DNA from: Periconia sp. R9002
Taxonomy: Eukaryota; Ascomycota; Dothideomycetes; Pleosporales; Periconiaceae
NCBI GenBank assembly: GCA_023627715.1
Contig: JAMAHW010000077.1
Location: forward strand, 1 to 64,000
Direction of reading: 5' to 3'
Length of the DNA: 64,000 bases
Position 1 is the stretch's first letter; every line of letters begins with the position of its first letter. The notes beneath the pieces were generated by a model that worked only from the letters and a program-made list of their open reading frames with translations, was not told where the DNA came from and ran no database searches. This document shows positions 1-13,700 of this stretch, piece by piece. Both the position numbers and the translations under genes were made by a program.

Positions 1-78
<78 letters not shown>
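1..78. repeat. (GTA)n / (AGT)n trinucleotide microsatellite
   Basis: About 26 uninterrupted GTA units open the window. In the frame that runs on into the following GPI protein they read AGT, so they encode a poly-serine run. The true length of the array is unknown because it is cut by the window edge. Confidence 0.95.
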
Positions 79-79
<1 letters not shown>

Positions 80-1188
80 CGGGAGTCGTGGTGGAGGAGG
101 AATCAGTAGTAGTGGAGGTAGCAGTAGTAGCGGATCAGGACCAAAAATCGGCGGCAGCGGTAGCAGTACAGGAGGTAGCAGCAGCAGCGGTAGCGGCATC
201 GGTGGAGGCAGAATCAACGGTGGAACCAGACCCCCCGGGGCCATCATAATCTTTGGAGGGAGTCCTGGAAAGGTAAGCTATCTTCCCCCATTACAAAGAC
301 AACATTTATGGATGAAGGAAGCTAATGGATGTCATTGATATAGGGCGACGATTACAGACGACTCAAGGCCGAATCCGACATCCCAGCGGACGAGCAGCTT
401 CAGCCTATGCTGGGGGGAATAGAATACGATTTGCGTCAGCTAAATGCTACGAATGCAACGAAGTCGCAGGTAGCTATGTCGGATATCGTTTCGTCGTTTC
501 TCGTGACGCCGACGTGTACGCCTACTTCGTCTCGAGCGTCCAATATCCTCTCGCCGTCCTTCACCGGCATCACCAAACCTTGCACTTCTCAGACCGCTTC
601 TTGTAAGTCTTCAAACGAAACCCGCATCTTCTTTTTCTCCAAACCCTCCATCCTCTCATTCCAGACTAACAGAAGAAAACAGTCACACCCACCACCACAG
701 CACCCCAATCCTCCTTCGCAGCCTGCACAGACTACGCCTCCATCCTACGCTCCTGCGCCTCCGCAACGCCCTCCTTCTACAACCTCGAGCCCAGTGACCA
801 AGCCTCCTGCGCATGCTATACAACACAGACCTACACATCCAGCTGCACCGGCGCCTCTGGTACAGGCACAAAAACCTACGCCGCTCCCGTCCTAGCGACA
901 CCGCACTTCGACAACGCGGCCGACACGTGCTACAGCTACATCAAGGTCCAAGGCTACGAGAGACTCGCGGGTGTGATGACTGGTAGGGATGGGAAGAACG
1001 CGACGAGGCTTGGGTATGGGTTTTGCGCGAATGCGGATTGGGATGTTAAGGGTGGATTGGAGCAGAGGTTGGGAAGTGTTATGGATGGGGTTTGTGAGAG
1101 TGGCTCGGCGAGGAATGTCCCATCTTCGGCGTGGGCTGCTGGTGTTTGGATGGGCTTATTGGGGGTTTGGGTGATTGGGTGGGTTTAG
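3..1188 (+). CDS. Ser-rich, Cys-containing GPI-anchored surface protein, 5' truncated
   Basis: Three exons can be read: <3-272, 344-602 and 683-1188. The introns are 71 and 80 nt (gtaagc...tag with branch-like gctaat; gtaagt...cag with actaac). Frame closes exactly over at least 344 codons. The visible part starts with poly-Ser and a Ser/Gly-rich segment. A mixed region with N-glycosylation sites (NATNAT) follows. Then comes a Cys-containing domain with the motifs FAACTDYASILRSC and SCACYTTQTY. The protein ends in a hydrophobic C-terminal tail (SAWAAGVWMGLLGVWVIGWV) with no charged residue after it, as in a GPI signal. The N-terminus and any signal peptide lie outside the window. I do not recognise a named family; a cell-wall or plasma-membrane surface role is inferred from composition and tail. 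The Ser repeat could vary in length between strains. Confidence 0.75.
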
Positions 1189-1388
1189 AAGTGCGAGTTC
1201 CTTTTTTGGAATCTGGTGATGATCTGGGAGGTGCAGTTTCCCTTGTATGATAAGGAGTTGTTTCAACTGCATTTACGGTCACTTTTAGATGTTGTTGTAC
1301 TTGTATTCCCCTTCGAGTTTGTGGCAACAGATACCCCCCATCGATTTAGCATTAGATTTATTTTATCATCGGTTTTTATGAATTACAC

Positions 1389-2936
1389 TCAGGTAGAGTT
1401 ATCAAAAACCCAATCACCACCAACAACCCACGTCTCCCCGTCTCCTAGTTCGACCTCCCAAAGCGGAGGTTTGATGCCCAGCACATCTCCTATCCTCAGC
1501 TTCACTCCGGCAGTGGACCTGCGTCTTGAGTTACCGCTGGCGGTGTTGCTGCCTTTGCCTACGTTGCTGCCTTGACCGGAGAGCAAGAGGTTGATGGATT
1601 TTTCAGGTTCAGGAGGGTCGACGACCTCGCGGTTATGATCGTGGTCGGAATTGTGTGATGGATTATCGGGATCCCCATCACCTGGTAGTGCTGTTGACGG
1701 CGGTTGTGGAAGAGGCTCAGCATGAGAAGAAGGCCACCCCAAAAGCTTAGCGGAAACGAATAAGACGCTTCCATTTCTTGCATAAACCCCCTCATCCTCC
1801 TTTTCTCTTCCCTTGTCTTCGGAAAAACCTACAATCTTAACACGCTTCATTTTCCGCGTCCTATCCTGCCGTCCAAATGGATCTGCTGTCTCGAGGACCC
1901 AGGACTGCAGACAAGCGGCTAAGCCGTCGGTCACGTATTTTCCTCGTTTTCGGCTTGGGGAGAAGATTTCGGGAAGCGGATTAGAGAACGCAATTGCGGC
2001 CGCGTTGGCGGATTTGGAGGGCGAGGAAGGGGATGAGGAGGGAAGGATGAAGTGGGGCCTGGTAGTGGTCGTTGGATTGGTAGCCGTAGCATGTGGAGTT
2101 GCTTTACTTGCTGTTGTTGCGGGTCTGAAACGTTGAGGATTTGGATTGGGTGCGGGAGTTTGAAATTGGGCAGAATGGGTGCGAGTGTGGACTGGTCTGG
2201 GAGGTGGTCGTGGAGTTTGGTGGTGCTGCAAAGGATACGACAATGGAGGTGGGGGTGATGTTGGAGGTTGGCGAGGAGAGGGAGAGGTGCGACGGGGCCT
2301 TTTCGTTGGTGGTGGTTGTTCTGATTTGAAGAGCATTTCTTCTTGGTTAAGGGCTTCGTTTTCGTCGTTATTCATCGCATCGACCATCTCCACGTCGGAT
2401 TTCGAATATTGCATAGCTGGCTCCCGACCCTCCTCATGATGAGGATGTTTCACCCCGTACAAGTCTTCTTCCTCGCCATCTGCACTAATTAAAGCATGAG
2501 TATTCCCGACTCCCGGCGACGACGCAGGTGAAGGGTCCTCGATGCTCTCCATCCTTTCCATCTTAAGTGGCCTCACCCTACGCTGTTCCGGAGTATACGC
2601 AAGTATTCGTGGAGTACCCGCACTCGGACCCACCTCTTTAACACTGTGCCCATCTCGGTCTTTTCTCTCAACCTCATTCTGCAGAGTTTCCCTCCGCCGA
2701 TTCCCAGATGTTGGTGGACGCCGCTGTTGTGACGGAGATGGCAAAGCTGATCCAATGACAAAGCGTTTCCTTGCGGGCGTACTAATCTGACCAGTCCCCT
2801 CAGTCGCTGCTGGGGGTACAGCACTGTATCGCAATGCCGACTGTGCTTTTCCTTTAGCTGCCTTTTCGGCTGTTGATGATGCTGGTTGTGCGCGGGCTGC
2901 TAGGAAACGATGAGGTGACGGTTTGTGGGGCGGCAT
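1389..2936 (-). CDS. Uncharacterised protein, 515 aa, disordered with a structured C-terminus
   Basis: Single open frame with ATG at 2936 and stop at 1389. The first two thirds are low complexity, rich in Pro/Ser/Thr with basic clusters (TKRPRRTSPSP), and look disordered. The last ~170 residues look folded. They start at GKYVTDGLAACLQSWVLE, include KRVKIVGF and RNGSVLFVSAKLLGW, and end with LRIGDVLGIKPPLWEVEL...WVVGGDWVF. The alternating hydrophobic strands and the 'GD-x-LGI-x-PP' turn are compatible with a small beta-barrel (OB-like) fold, but that is only an impression. Basic clusters suggest a nuclear protein. The 3' end faces the end of the GPI gene with 200 bp between the two stops. No function can be assigned from sequence alone. 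Confidence 0.7.
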   Translation of the reverse strand: MPPHKPSPHRFLAARAQPASSTAEKAAKGKAQSALRYSAVPPAATEGTGQISTPARKRFVIGSALPSPSQQRRPPTSGNRRRETLQNEVERKDRDGHSVKEVGPSAGTPRILAYTPEQRRVRPLKMERMESIEDPSPASSPGVGNTHALISADGEEEDLYGVKHPHHEEGREPAMQYSKSDVEMVDAMNNDENEALNQEEMLFKSEQPPPTKRPRRTSPSPRQPPTSPPPPLSYPLQHHQTPRPPPRPVHTRTHSAQFQTPAPNPNPQRFRPATTASKATPHATATNPTTTTRPHFILPSSSPSSPSKSANAAAIAFSNPLPEIFSPSRKRGKYVTDGLAACLQSWVLETADPFGRQDRTRKMKRVKIVGFSEDKGREKEDEGVYARNGSVLFVSAKLLGWPSSHAEPLPQPPSTALPGDGDPDNPSHNSDHDHNREVVDPPEPEKSINLLLSGQGSNVGKGSNTASGNSRRRSTAGVKLRIGDVLGIKPPLWEVELGDGETWVVGGDWVFDNST

Positions 2937-3544
2937 TGTGGCGGGCGCGCACGCCGCTTTTTATCACATTAGAAGGTAGAAGACGATGGGTAACTTTTTG
3001 CTATCGCGCAAGTTGTGTTTTGATGTGATTTTCAAAGGCGCATGGCAATCGTCTTTTGTGCATCATAGTGGGATGGCTGTGAGGGGATGACGCGATGACA
3101 TGTGGCGCGAGATCACGGTATCACGTGAGCTAAACTTGTCTTTAGGGTTCAAGCGCATGTGATTGAACCAACAAAATCGAAGACCTTAGCATCAATATGT
3201 ACATACAAGTCGATCTTCAATCGCCTCTTACATATTCATAAACATTATAAATGTACAGGTAAGAAGCTGCATGAATCAATATTCAATTTAAACTACATAT
3301 GTACCTAGCTATGTGTTGCAGTATACGCTCAGATACGGGCCACTTGTAAACATTTTGAAGAGGACTTCAAATCTCGATCGTATTATTCTCTTTTCAAAAT
3401 CAGCGTAATCAGAAATGGCTATGAGAAAGGGCTCATCTGTGCTGAAAAGCCCAGAAAGAACCAGAGTTTGGCTATCCAACCACCGCAAGCCGCATGGACC
3501 CTCCGAATCATTCAAGAACAAGATGTCTATTGCCCGACGCAGCT
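2937..3544. other. Intergenic, 0.6 kb
   Basis: This stretch holds the promoter of the 515-aa gene and the 3' flank of the MAPK gene. It contains a TCACGTGA palindrome near 3122 and an AT-rich stretch around 3200-3300. No credible coding frame was seen. Confidence 0.6.
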
Positions 3545-5197
<1,653 letters not shown>

Positions 5198-6650
5198 TGT
5201 GGCTGAGGCTGAGATGGAGGGACCAGCTGCGAAAGGTGGGGAGGGGGGAAAGGCAGGAGGAGCAAGAGGAGCAAAGAAGAAGAGAGAGAGAGGGAAGGAG
5301 AAGAGAGGAGGAATTCAAATTCCTTTCAGGCTACGACGTCGAACAGAGGAGGGGGGTGTCCAAATGCAGGAGCTGATGGTTGGCGCGCGGCGGACGAGGG
5401 ATTGTTCAGTCAAGTGGATGTGAGGGATGGTGATTGCGGGGTCCAACTGCGCGAGGGCGGCTGTTGATGCGAACCGAGATTGCCAATGGGATTCGGGAGA
5501 CGACGAGCAAGAAGAGGGTGGGCGGTGCGCGATCAAGGCGAGAGTGGAAAGAAGACAGTTAAGGGCAATGGGGTCAGAAAGGAATGCTTACTGTACGGGT
5601 CTACATAGAAATACCTATGTACCTAATCTACTGGCGACGCAAATGGATGGTGGGTGGTCGAGGAGCTGACTCGTGAGGGGGGAGCACCGCCGCAGCACAA
5701 TAAAAAAGGCGGTCGTCTCGCGGAGCTAGTTGGCCCAAGACCAACCAAAGGCGAGCTGAAGGCGGCGTTAGAAGCAATTAGGCATGTTGCCCTACGGCCC
5801 ACCCACCATAGTGCCACCGCCAGACCGCAACAGTTCGGTCTGCCCTGGCGGCTTCTGAAGAGGGTACATGTCGCATATCTGTACACTGACGTACGCCACC
5901 ATCGTATACCAATCCCATCCCCATACATCTAACTTACTCCCGCGCCGCTTTCAGCTCCAGTGTACCGTTCTTCCCGTGCCCAGGTACCCACCATGTGCCT
6001 TTGTTCCTCTCCTGCCATTGTATACTAGCCCGCCCCTCTGCCGCATGCATTAGGTCCAGTCCCTTTCTCCGCCAAGCCAACCCTCTACACTCACAGCCAT
6101 TTTCCGCCCAGTTTCCGCCGCGGATGCGCGCTTGCATACATATAGCTTCTCGAATCCCGTATTACACACATACATGCATGTGCATTCAAATTTAGATGTA
6201 GTTACATAAGTATGTATTGTTGGAACACTCCTGTACCGGCTACGTTCACGTTATTGCCGATCCACCACCTTCCATCTTCGATTGACATTTGAATGCATTC
6301 TCCAGTGTTGCATGGTTCAACTGCTGCCCAGTTTTCTAATCCCATACCTTTGATTGAGACATCAAAATTCAAATCGTGTTCCACCCATAAGAAATTACCC
6401 CGCATATAGAACCCAAACCAGGCCACTCTTTCTTCTCCCGTTTGTGCTCCAACGCTCCCAAAATGCAGTAGATTTCCCCCCGTATACCAAGAATCAAACG
6501 TCAAAAAGGAAAAGACTCAACGTCGAGGTATCATCCAGTGAAAACGCCAAGATCCCACATGCTATATTCCCGCTCGTCCGCCATTTATATCCATCCTCTT
6601 TTTTCAAAGTAAACAAACGCCATTCCCACGCATATGCTAGAATTCCCTGC
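5198..6650. other. Intergenic, 1.45 kb
   Basis: Upstream region of the MAPK gene and 3' flank of the pepsin-like gene. It starts with a long purine-rich tract (about 5215-5310) that would be a pyrimidine-rich leader on the minus strand. It continues with TACATA/TATGTA-rich sequence to about 6220. Short open frames on both strands here look like chance frames. Confidence 0.6.
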
Positions 6651-9050
6651 TCATGCCTCGTAAGAAAATCGCCGTCTCGATCCATCAGACCCTTCCATGG
6701 GTGAAATGGGCGAAAGGAGCGAGTCGTCGCCCTCCAAAAATCGGCCGTCGCGCGGCGTCCGAGGCTTCGGCGGCTGGAAAAATGTGTCGCTCCCTTCCAA
6801 GCTCGCGCCATCCCGCGGTTCTCGAGGCGTCAAAGGCGCCAGGGGCGAGACTGGCGTTCTGCGACCCACCATGGTCACTTCGGACGGAGAAACGGGTGCT
6901 TGTCTTTGCGGTCTGTCTCCTGGCTCGGGAGATATTTCGGGCGTTCCGTTCGGATCAATTCCGTTGATTCTGGCTTCGCGCACCATCATCGACTCTTTCT
7001 CGCTCAACTGCCGTCCGCCGGCTTCCAATGAAGGAGGCATGTCTCCCATCATTTCATAAATTTGGCGTTCCGTATCTCCCGCCTCGACAGGCGGACCTGG
7101 GGTCGTGGGCAAGCTATCCAAACCAGCCGACAACTCGGCTTTTGGAAAGACATTCGTCTTGGCATCCTTGTTCGGCGATGAACCGTAGTCCGAATTATCG
7201 TTTGAGTCTTTCACGTCGACCGTGGCGGCCGCTTGTGCTGCATACGCTGCCTCGAGTTTTTCCCTGTGTGCTCTTTGTCGTTTCCGCCAGAACCACCAAA
7301 ACACACCACATAGGATCAATATGATTCCCAGACTAACACCTACCGCTATACCGACGATATCCTTGGTCTTCAGAGAGAACTTTTTCTTGGGGGGTTGCCA
7401 GGCAGGGCCGTATTGGGCTGAGTAGTATGGAACAATGTTGGCCGGAGCGTTATATGTTGTGTTGATTGCGGAAACGGAGAAGTTGTAGCGCTCCCAATCG
7501 ACTTGCAAATACGCTTCCTGCAAGAACGTCCTTCCCAAAATCCACTGGTCTTCTTGTGCGCCTCGCCGAATGGGAAAGTAATTGGTTGGTTTTTGGAGAC
7601 CTCGGTAGGGTGGGGAAGCCTGTAGGTCAAATGCAGCGTATGGGAGTGTGATATCGACGGTAACGTTGGTGGCGTATTGTTGCCCTAAACTGAAAGTGAT
7701 GGAGGCGTTCTCGGCTTTTAAAGCCTCATGCATAACATCATCGACCAAATATAGGCCGGTGGCGTTGTCGTATTTGAGACCAAATGCCTTTTCGAACGCA
7801 TTGCATACTTCGACTGGAAGCCAAAGTTCAGCAAGAGTTGAATCGATATACATGGTAAACGATTCCCGGGCGAGCAGATTGACATTGGATTTGGTCGCAC
7901 CCTTCGCTTTAATGCCCACAATGCCCACCACAATATCTCGCTCATTGTCAGCTGCAAAACCGAAGGTGAGTTCGTTGGGTATGTAGCGAGACGCATCGAC
8001 GCCTCCAAGAGTAAGGCTCGAGTAGAAGGGTTTGGCATCTGTTTGTAGGGTATTAATACCGTGTATGGATGGCTGCGTGGAGAATGATGAACGTACAGTA
8101 CGAGGCACCGGCGGTGTAACCAAAAGATAGGCTAGGGATTTTTTTCTGCTCGAATAGTAGGGACATGTAACTTGGAGAAGGGTCGGTGAATGCTACCATG
8201 GCGAGTGCGCAATTAGTAAAATGGCCATGCAGGATGAGCGCAACAGGGATACATACTGCTGAAATTTGTTGGTTTTGGATTCACTCCAAAGTGGCCTGCC
8301 AGAGACATAAATATCAAATATTGCACCCAGGGACGTTTGTTCACTAACCCAACCAGAAATTTGGAGAAATAAGAGTAGCGACGGCTGTATGTGCAAGCGA
8401 TATTAGTTAGGTCCAAACTACCCTGCACCTGGGTATACGCACTGGTATTCTTAAGCGTCACCGTCTGCTCTCCTTTGTTCCCCAGCCCGATAGTCTGGCG
8501 CCAAGTCAGTAAAACTTCAACCAGACATGACTTGATAGACGATGCAAGTCCCCAACGTCACGTGGTGTGCTAGGTTTAGACATGCGCATCCATGTACTTT
8601 GGAGCGCAATGTACGTACATCCCACCCATATTCACCGTTCCCTGACAAGCCAATATTTTTAAGGGTCCACAGCTGGAAGAAGCCATTTTCGGTCCATGTG
8701 GTCGACTCGGTCTTGTTGAAGGTGGTGCCGCGGCTATCGTAGCATTGCTGGTCGGTGACCTCGAAGGTGCGACCCGACTCGGTCTGGTTCTTGCGACAGG
8801 CCAGAGCGTGAATGACCCAGGTCTGCTGGCTGGCGGTGGAGACGAGGACATTGGAGACGTGTTCGGAGCTTCCCACCCTCAGACTGATGGTATTCCATTT
8901 TCCGTCGATACCGGTGAAGCCCTGATCTGGTGCGACCTGTATAGGCGAGGGCAAAGCGACTTTTGCAGCGAGGCACGAGGGAAACAGAGCAGCGAGGGCG
9001 AGGAGGAACAGCGGTAGATGTGGGAAGTGAGGGGAGCGACGGCGAATCAT
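6651..9050 (-). CDS. Membrane-anchored pepsin-like (A1-fold) protein, probably inactive
   Basis: Six exons: 8619-9050, 8422-8494, 8349-8384, 8257-8295, 8097-8192 and 6651-8038, giving 687 aa with all phases closing. A signal peptide (LFLLALAALFPSCLAAK) precedes a bilobed pepsin-type domain with DTIGLG, GGVDASRY and WILGRTFLQEAYLQVDWE. A transmembrane helix lies at about 453-476 (IVGIAVGVSLGIILILCGVF), flanked by WWFWRKRQR. A long Pro/Ser/Asp-rich cytosolic tail follows. Where active A1 proteases have D-T-G, lobe 1 has S-T-A (residues 71-73, VSTASQQTWVI). The lobe-2 site keeps its Asp as D-S-T (D291, IDSTLAELWLP). With one Asp of the pair missing, proteolysis is not expected. A surface sensor or scaffold role is possible but not shown. 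Several N-x-S/T sites fit an extracellular domain. Confidence 0.88.
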
Positions 9051-10761
9051 GGTGCCACTCAGCCTCGAGACCAGAGCGCAGCCTCACAACTCGACATTTC
9101 GATGGCACACGACGACGTGCAAGTGAGGGTGGGAAGGGGCGAGGGGACTACGAGGACAGGATTGATTGAGGGAGAGAGACGGGAGGCAGAGGAGAGTTGG
9201 GGCTGGTGTTGAGCCAGATTGCGACCGGGATGGCTACCCATGTCGAACCCCAGCCGAGCTTGGACAGTACAGCACAGTACCAGAACCAGTGCTAACTGAA
9301 AACTACGTAGCGGGTGATGGTCCAAGACGTCCAAGTAGATAGAGTAGAGTCCAAGCTCGACAGCCTTCAACGTTGCCGTTATACAGTACCCTACATGGAC
9401 TATGTACAGTGCAAGTAGTTAGGTATTGGGCCATGGCTCGTGAATCACCCACCCCACCACCTTGACATGACCTTCCATTGCCTGCCTACCTACCTACATG
9501 CGTACCGCTTGTACTGTACTTGTTCATTTTGTGCGGTTCCCATTGGGACGGGATTGCATGAAATGATGATGCTTGGCCCAATGTTTGTTTCTCATGCAGC
9601 GGGGGTGACTAGGGTGGGAAAGGGTTTGTTTGGGAGTGTACTACAATACTGTGTAATGCTGGAATTATATGGCGTAGGCCATTAGCCGGCACTTATTAAC
9701 CCGCCATATACAAGGCTCCTCATCAACCGTGAGGGGATTTGCGCCTTTGTGGGTTGGTTGTTTTTTTTTTTATTTGTATTTCTTTCGCCACCGCCTGTTT
9801 GGGTGTTTCATCCAGAAAGTTTCTCGCCGTCTGTAAGGATGGGATTGGACATGGTGGAGCGAGGCGAGAGCAGATAGGCTTTGATGTGTGACTGTGGAAG
9901 TGAGTGATTGGCAGGGTAGTAGATACACAGACGTGACAGAGTAGCAACAGAGGGATTCATTCATTCGGAGACATGTTCAGCAAAGCATTGGAAAGCAAGG
10001 GGTGGGCGTGGCGGTTAGGTGGAACCCCTCACTCCGGTTGGGTTGGGGGTTGGACCGCGCGGCATCGAGGCTAGAAGCCCTACTTGTACATATTGCCGAA
10101 CTCAGCGTCGGTCAGTCCGTCCCGACAACGCAATCAGCCGCTACCATCCACCTCCCTCCAGCCTATTCTCCTCGAGTCTGCTACTGTTACACCCATCACC
10201 AACTAACCAACCCCAACACATGCGGTATGGGACGGCCGGTCGCTTTGAGTTTACCGTTTGTTTCGTTTGGTTTCCTTCTGTGTACATATTGACGTCTGCT
10301 GTTTTTTGCGTCCACTCCACTGCAAATTGCATGCATCATCCCAGCTGGACAATAACCTCTCCACCTCACGCAAATGGTCGTCGCCGTCCACATGTTGTGT
10401 ATCCACCTCAAGCTGCCACTAGCCGCGAAGCCATGACATGTAACTAGAGCGCGTAGTTTTCTTTTGAACGGCCACAAGGTCCCAACCAACCCCCTCGCAT
10501 TCCCCTCAGCCGGCGCCCTCGCTCTTACTAGGTACATACTTAGGCAAATATTGATTTGGTACATACTGTCCGCCCGGATGCACTTCGTCCCGTGAACTTG
10601 TTCTTTCAATTTGCTTTCATTTATCCTCCCTGCATGGCATCAATCATCTTGGTCGACAATTGCCGACTTCACGTTTGCTCCCACCCTCGAATAGCCATTG
10701 TCTGAAGCACCTAGGGGGCTCGGCATCAGCTGCAGCACCATCCCCGGTTTGAGAGCGAGGA
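9051..10761. other. Divergent intergenic region, 1.7 kb
   Basis: Shared upstream region of the pepsin-like gene (-) and the repeat-protein gene (+). It contains TACCTACC/TAGGTA-type short repeats near 9480 and 10530, a T10 run near 9760, and no frame with coding character. The 96-142 aa frames at 10002-10447 lack supporting structure. Confidence 0.55.
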
Positions 10762-13700
10762 ATGGGCGAGTTGCTTCTGCTTCTGCTGTTCCTGGCTTCC
10801 CGTCTAACCACGGCGTTCCGGCCTGGTGGAACCACTAGTACGTCAATTCCAAAGGTTGATCCTCGGCCTCTCCTCACGTGTACTAACCTCCACCATCTTG
10901 GAAGGCCCGTACTATGCCAACACCACCTCCCTCTTCAATCCATCTTCCGTTGCATCCTCCTCTGCTCAACCATCGCCCCTTTCAGATATACCTGCCAGCC
11001 GATCCAATGGCCTTGGAGGAAGTGCAACCATCCCCAGACAGGCTTTTCTGCCTCCCACTGGACAGCCACTACCCATCAGCAACAGCACCCTGAATGACAA
11101 CAACACCCTGAGCAGTAACACCACCACGACGGTCCCTAGCAATGCCTCGTGTACGGTCAACATTCCTAATGCCAGCCTCGACTGGTGGTTTGCTGCAACC
11201 TATGAGCTTATCATCGGAACCATGACATCCAAGGCCCCTGGCTTCAGCAACCCTGGAGGCTATCTCACAATGCTTGCCAACAACGCTACTTTCGATGCCG
11301 CCGAAACCATCTCGAACCAACTTGCATTGACTGAAACTTCCACCTGGGATCCCGATTGGGAGATGTTTTGGACCTTTTACGATCCCTACACCGTTACCCC
11401 CACGGCCGCAGCTACGTCCATCGTCACTCGCAACACGCCGATTCCTCTGCCAACTGCTGGGATCATTCTACAAGACGACTGGCCTCTTTATATTCGGAAT
11501 TCCGCGAGTCAGCTCCCTGCCTCTGTATCCATCTCTGCCGTTGCCAATTCCACCGTTGCCGTTACTTCGGCCACACCGTTCGTCTACCTGACGGCGTACG
11601 AAGTGGTGTCTACTATCAACGGAACCATCTCCACTTCCACCGTCAAATTAGACCAGCCTTCTGCATTTGAATATGTGGTAGATGGCGTAGAAAGCTCCGC
11701 TTCAGCGACCGGCACCGTTCCGAATGACTTCATGCAAAATATTCCCCAGGCATCCTGTCGTCCCGGTGTCATTTACGCGGTAGTGACAGTTCTGATCGTA
11801 ATAGACACCTCGTATCTCAATAGGCCGCGTTGGAACCCATTTCTTGTGCATATCGAGTCTTCGGTGTTGGGCTTTGAGACGGATGCACCCGTCAACGTAA
11901 ATGCTCAAAGCACAGCCGGGAGTATACCGCTCACAGTCAGTTGGGACTTTCCAAGCTCGGGGGAAATCACTGGAGATGTTAGACCGCAACCCACTGGCCC
12001 CGGTCGAAACCTTCCAGATCCGCAAAGCCAGCCAGGACCACAGCAACATGCATCTGATCCTGCTATCGGTACTCCGGACGAGCGAGGCACGAATGGCGAC
12101 TCTCACAACCAACCTCGGCCCACGGCACAGAGCGTTGGCTCCATTGGCAGCAATCCAGTAGTGGTAGCACCTTCGTCCGTCGTCATTGTCGGTACCCAAA
12201 CCTTGAAACCTGGATCAGTTGCTACTATTGATGGAACCTCCGTCTCTCTGTTGCCATCCGCCACAGCCATAGTTATTGACGGGAAAACATCAAAACTGCC
12301 ATTAGTTGCTAACCCAGGATTATCTACTTTCAGCGTAGGAAGCATACTGGGAAATCCGGTCGTGTTGGGACCGACTTCTGATGTAGTCATTGCTGGGCAA
12401 ACCTTCCAACCCGGCGCACCCGCTGTAACCCTTGGTGGCAATCCAATTTCATTGGATTCGTCAGCAAATGCCATTACCATAGGAAGTAAAACGTCTTCTC
12501 TTCCGCGAGTTTTATTCCCGGACGCTATGTCTCAGCTACAAGCAGCTGCTATTCCGTTGATTACGATAGGTTCATCGACATACACAGCCAACGCTGCCAC
12601 ACAGTACTTCATAGGCCCAGGAAAAACCCTCACGCCTGGAGGTACTGTGGATTTGGGGAATATAGTTGTCAGTCTGGGTCCCTCAGCATCCTTTGTTGTG
12701 GTCAATGGACAAACTCAAGCGTTCCCTGCTGCTGTCCCTGCCGAACTCACCGCTCGACCCGAGATTGTTCTAGGGGGCTCAACCGTAACAGCTATGGAAG
12801 CCACTGGAATCTCTGGTCAAGAAGGCGACCCCCATGCTGAGCCTGTCTTTGTTATTTCTGGACAAACTCTAACACCCGGGAAAGAAATCACCGTCTCTGG
12901 GACCACCATATCGTTTGAGCAAGCCGGCTCTGCTGTGGTCATCAACAAGGTGACTTCCACATTCGCAGCACCTGCAATAACGCCTCCGCCTATTACGATT
13001 GGCGAACAGATTATCAAACCCTTGCAAAGCAGTGGGATCGCGTACAATATTAATAATGAAATTCTTACCCCCGGCGGCACCATCACGGTTTCTGGGACTA
13101 CTATCTCACTAGATTCAGATGCCACTACACTAAGTATTAATGGTATTATCTCCAAAATTTCGTCATCGTCACTCCTTACGGTCGGCTCCAACGTGTACAC
13201 CGCCACACACGCATCTGGAATTTCATACGTAGTCAAAGGAAAAACATTAACCCCTGGCGGAACTATAAATCTAGACGGGACTACCATTTCACTATCTCCC
13301 TCCGCCACAGCGCTTTTCGTGAACGGCATACTTTCTTCTCCTCCCAAAAACCGAGAAATTATCACCAACCCTCCCATCCTTGCTATTGGCTCTCAGACAT
13401 ATAAAGCATCAGGCACGGGAACCACTTTCGTCATCGGTGGTCAGGTTTTAACCCCTGGCGGTATGATTGTGTCAAATGTATAGCAAATGGTTGAGAGTGT
13501 GATTTGTGCTAACTAACTAACTACTATCAACGGGGAAGGGCATTATATATGCCCTTCCTGGAGGAAAGACGCCAGGCAACAGCCGCACCAGCCAGGTGGC
13601 AACAGCTGGGTGGTTGTGAATCAGTGAAAGATCTGATCACGTGACTGGATTCTACCAACAAAATGGAACGACCATCAGTCTGGCTCCTGGGGCGACGGAA

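Noticed and set aside
13478..13538. Ordinary intron gtatag...gaag within the repeat-protein gene
   Set aside because: It has a branch-like CTAAC, but the following frame hits TGA at 13617 before reaching the GPI exon, so it does not rescue the gene.
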